From contig ONWP01000073.1 in assembly GCA_900321595.1 (NCBI GenBank), positions 1-7,304 of the forward strand: a stretch of 7,304 nucleotides of DNA, read 5' to 3'. A program made the position numbers and the translations under genes. This stretch comes from an uncultured Eubacteriales bacterium. Its GTDB lineage: Bacteria > Bacillota > Clostridia > Oscillospirales > Acutalibacteraceae. The notes beneath the pieces are model-generated. The model made no database searches, was not told the origin of the DNA, and worked only from the letters and a program-made list of their open reading frames with translations. The first letter of the stretch is position 1. Each line of letters opens with the position of its first letter. Shown piece after piece: positions 6,500 to 7,304 of the stretch.

Positions 6500-6528
6500 T
6501 TCAGAATCAATTTCAGGAGGAGATAAAA

Positions 6529-7304
6529 ATGCCACTCGTAACAACAAAGGAAATGTTCAAAAAGGCCTATGACGGCGGCTACGCCATCGGCGCCTTCAAC
6601 GTCAACAACATGGAGATCATCCAGGGCATCACCGGCGCGGCCAAGGAGCTGAACGCGCCCCTGATCCTGCAGGTGAGCGCCGGCGCCAGAAAGTACGCCA
6701 ACCACAGGTACCTCGTCAAGCTCGTCGAGGCCGCCGTGGAGGAGACCGGCCTGCCCATCGCGCTGCATCTGGATCACGGCGCGGATTTCGAGATCTGCAA
6801 GAGCTGCATCGACGGCGGCTTCACCAGCGTCATGATCGACTACTCGAGCCACGACTTTGAGGAGAACGTCGAGGTCTCCCGCAAGGTCGCCGAGTACGCC
6901 CACGAGCACGGCGTCGTCGTGGAGGCCGAGCTGGGCACGCTCGCCGGCGTCGAGGACGACGTGCAGGTCAGCGCCGAGGACAGCGCCTACACGAACCCCG
7001 ATCAGGTCGAGGAATTCGTCACCCGCACCGGCGTCGACTCCCTCGCCATCGCCATCGGCACCAGCCACGGCGCGTACAAGTTCAAGCCCGGTCAGGATCC
7101 CAAGCTCCGCATCGACATCCTTGAGGAGGTCGCGCGGCGTCTGCCCGGCTTCCCGATCGTGCTGCACGGCGCGTCCAGCGTCCCGCAGGAGTTCGTGGAG
7201 AAGATCAACCGCTTCGGCGGCAATATGCCCGGCGCCATCGGCATCCCCGAGAGCGAGCTGCGCAAGGCCGCGGAGCGCGCCGTCTGCAAGATCAACATCG
7301 ACTC
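6529..7304 (+). CDS. fba: Class II fructose-bisphosphate aldolase, N-terminal part
   Basis: This zinc-dependent aldolase of glycolysis and gluconeogenesis interconverts fructose 1,6-bisphosphate with glyceraldehyde 3-phosphate and dihydroxyacetone phosphate. The window contains 258 codons and the frame is open at the right edge; related enzymes are usually about 290-350 residues. Visible landmarks are AFNVNN (22-27), HLDHG (80-84, with catalytic D82 and zinc ligand H83), EAELG (132-136, E134), GTSHG (178-182, zinc ligand H180), LHGASS (212-217, zinc ligand H213) and the start of the INID motif (255-258, N256). Thus the metal and phosphate-binding set seen so far is intact. The close relatives tagatose-bisphosphate aldolases share most of these motifs, so substrate choice is not certain. 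AGGAGG lies 8 bp before the ATG. It follows the dockerin gene by 55 bp. Confidence 0.92.
   Translation, partial: MPLVTTKEMFKKAYDGGYAIGAFNVNNMEIIQGITGAAKELNAPLILQVSAGARKYANHRYLVKLVEAAVEETGLPIALHLDHGADFEICKSCIDGGFTSVMIDYSSHDFEENVEVSRKVAEYAHEHGVVVEAELGTLAGVEDDVQVSAEDSAYTNPDQVEEFVTRTGVDSLAIAIGTSHGAYKFKPGQDPKLRIDILEEVARRLPGFPIVLHGASSVPQEFVEKINRFGGNMPGAIGIPESELRKAAERAVCKINID

Noticed and set aside
6486..6510. Hairpin after the dockerin gene as a real intrinsic terminator
   Set aside because: The stem is only 5-6 bp and no T run follows, so it is reported only as a short inverted repeat.
6481..7167. Minus-strand open frame of 228 codons opposite the aldolase
   Set aside because: It lies antisense to the conserved aldolase motifs and its own translation shows no family resemblance.

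Overview
This is a GC-rich window that reads as ordinary chromosome from a Bacillota bacterium, most likely a high-GC gut-type Clostridia (an Oscillospirales- or Christensenellales-like lineage; I cannot name a species). Three things point that way: a tRNA-Thr-sensing T-box leader in front of thrS, strong AGGAGG-type ribosome binding sites, and a secreted protein ending in a dockerin-type duplicated calcium-binding domain. No rRNA, tRNA, insertion sequence, CRISPR array or phage gene was seen.

Left side (minus strand, 1-1925): a three-gene unit reads leftwards from a perfect-consensus promoter (TTGACA-N17-TATAAT). It holds a GNAT N-acetyltransferase, an integral-membrane DUF1624/HGSNAT-like acyltransferase that overlaps it by 11 bp, and, 25 bp further on, the first 219 codons of a 4-alpha-glucanotransferase (MalQ, GH77) that runs off the window edge.

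Middle (about 1874-2278): a 405-bp gene-less stretch holds two back-to-back promoters, a short spacer with CGGAA repeats, and a complete threonine T-box leader with ACC specifier, UGGA-type acceptor-binding bulge and an 11-bp intrinsic terminator.

Right side (plus strand, 2279-7304): thrS, a Gfo/Idh/MocA-family oxidoreductase, a secreted dockerin-domain protein of unknown function, and the first 258 codons of a class II fructose-bisphosphate aldolase. thrS, the oxidoreductase and the dockerin gene are separated by only 15 and 10 bp, with no terminator or promoter visible between them. They therefore probably form one transcript under T-box control. The aldolase follows after 55 bp with its own strong ribosome binding site and may or may not belong to that transcript.

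Most genes are housekeeping or carbon metabolism. The items most worth a second look are the dockerin protein of unknown function, the placement of two unrelated genes downstream of a threonine T-box, and the divergent active-site motifs of this ThrRS.
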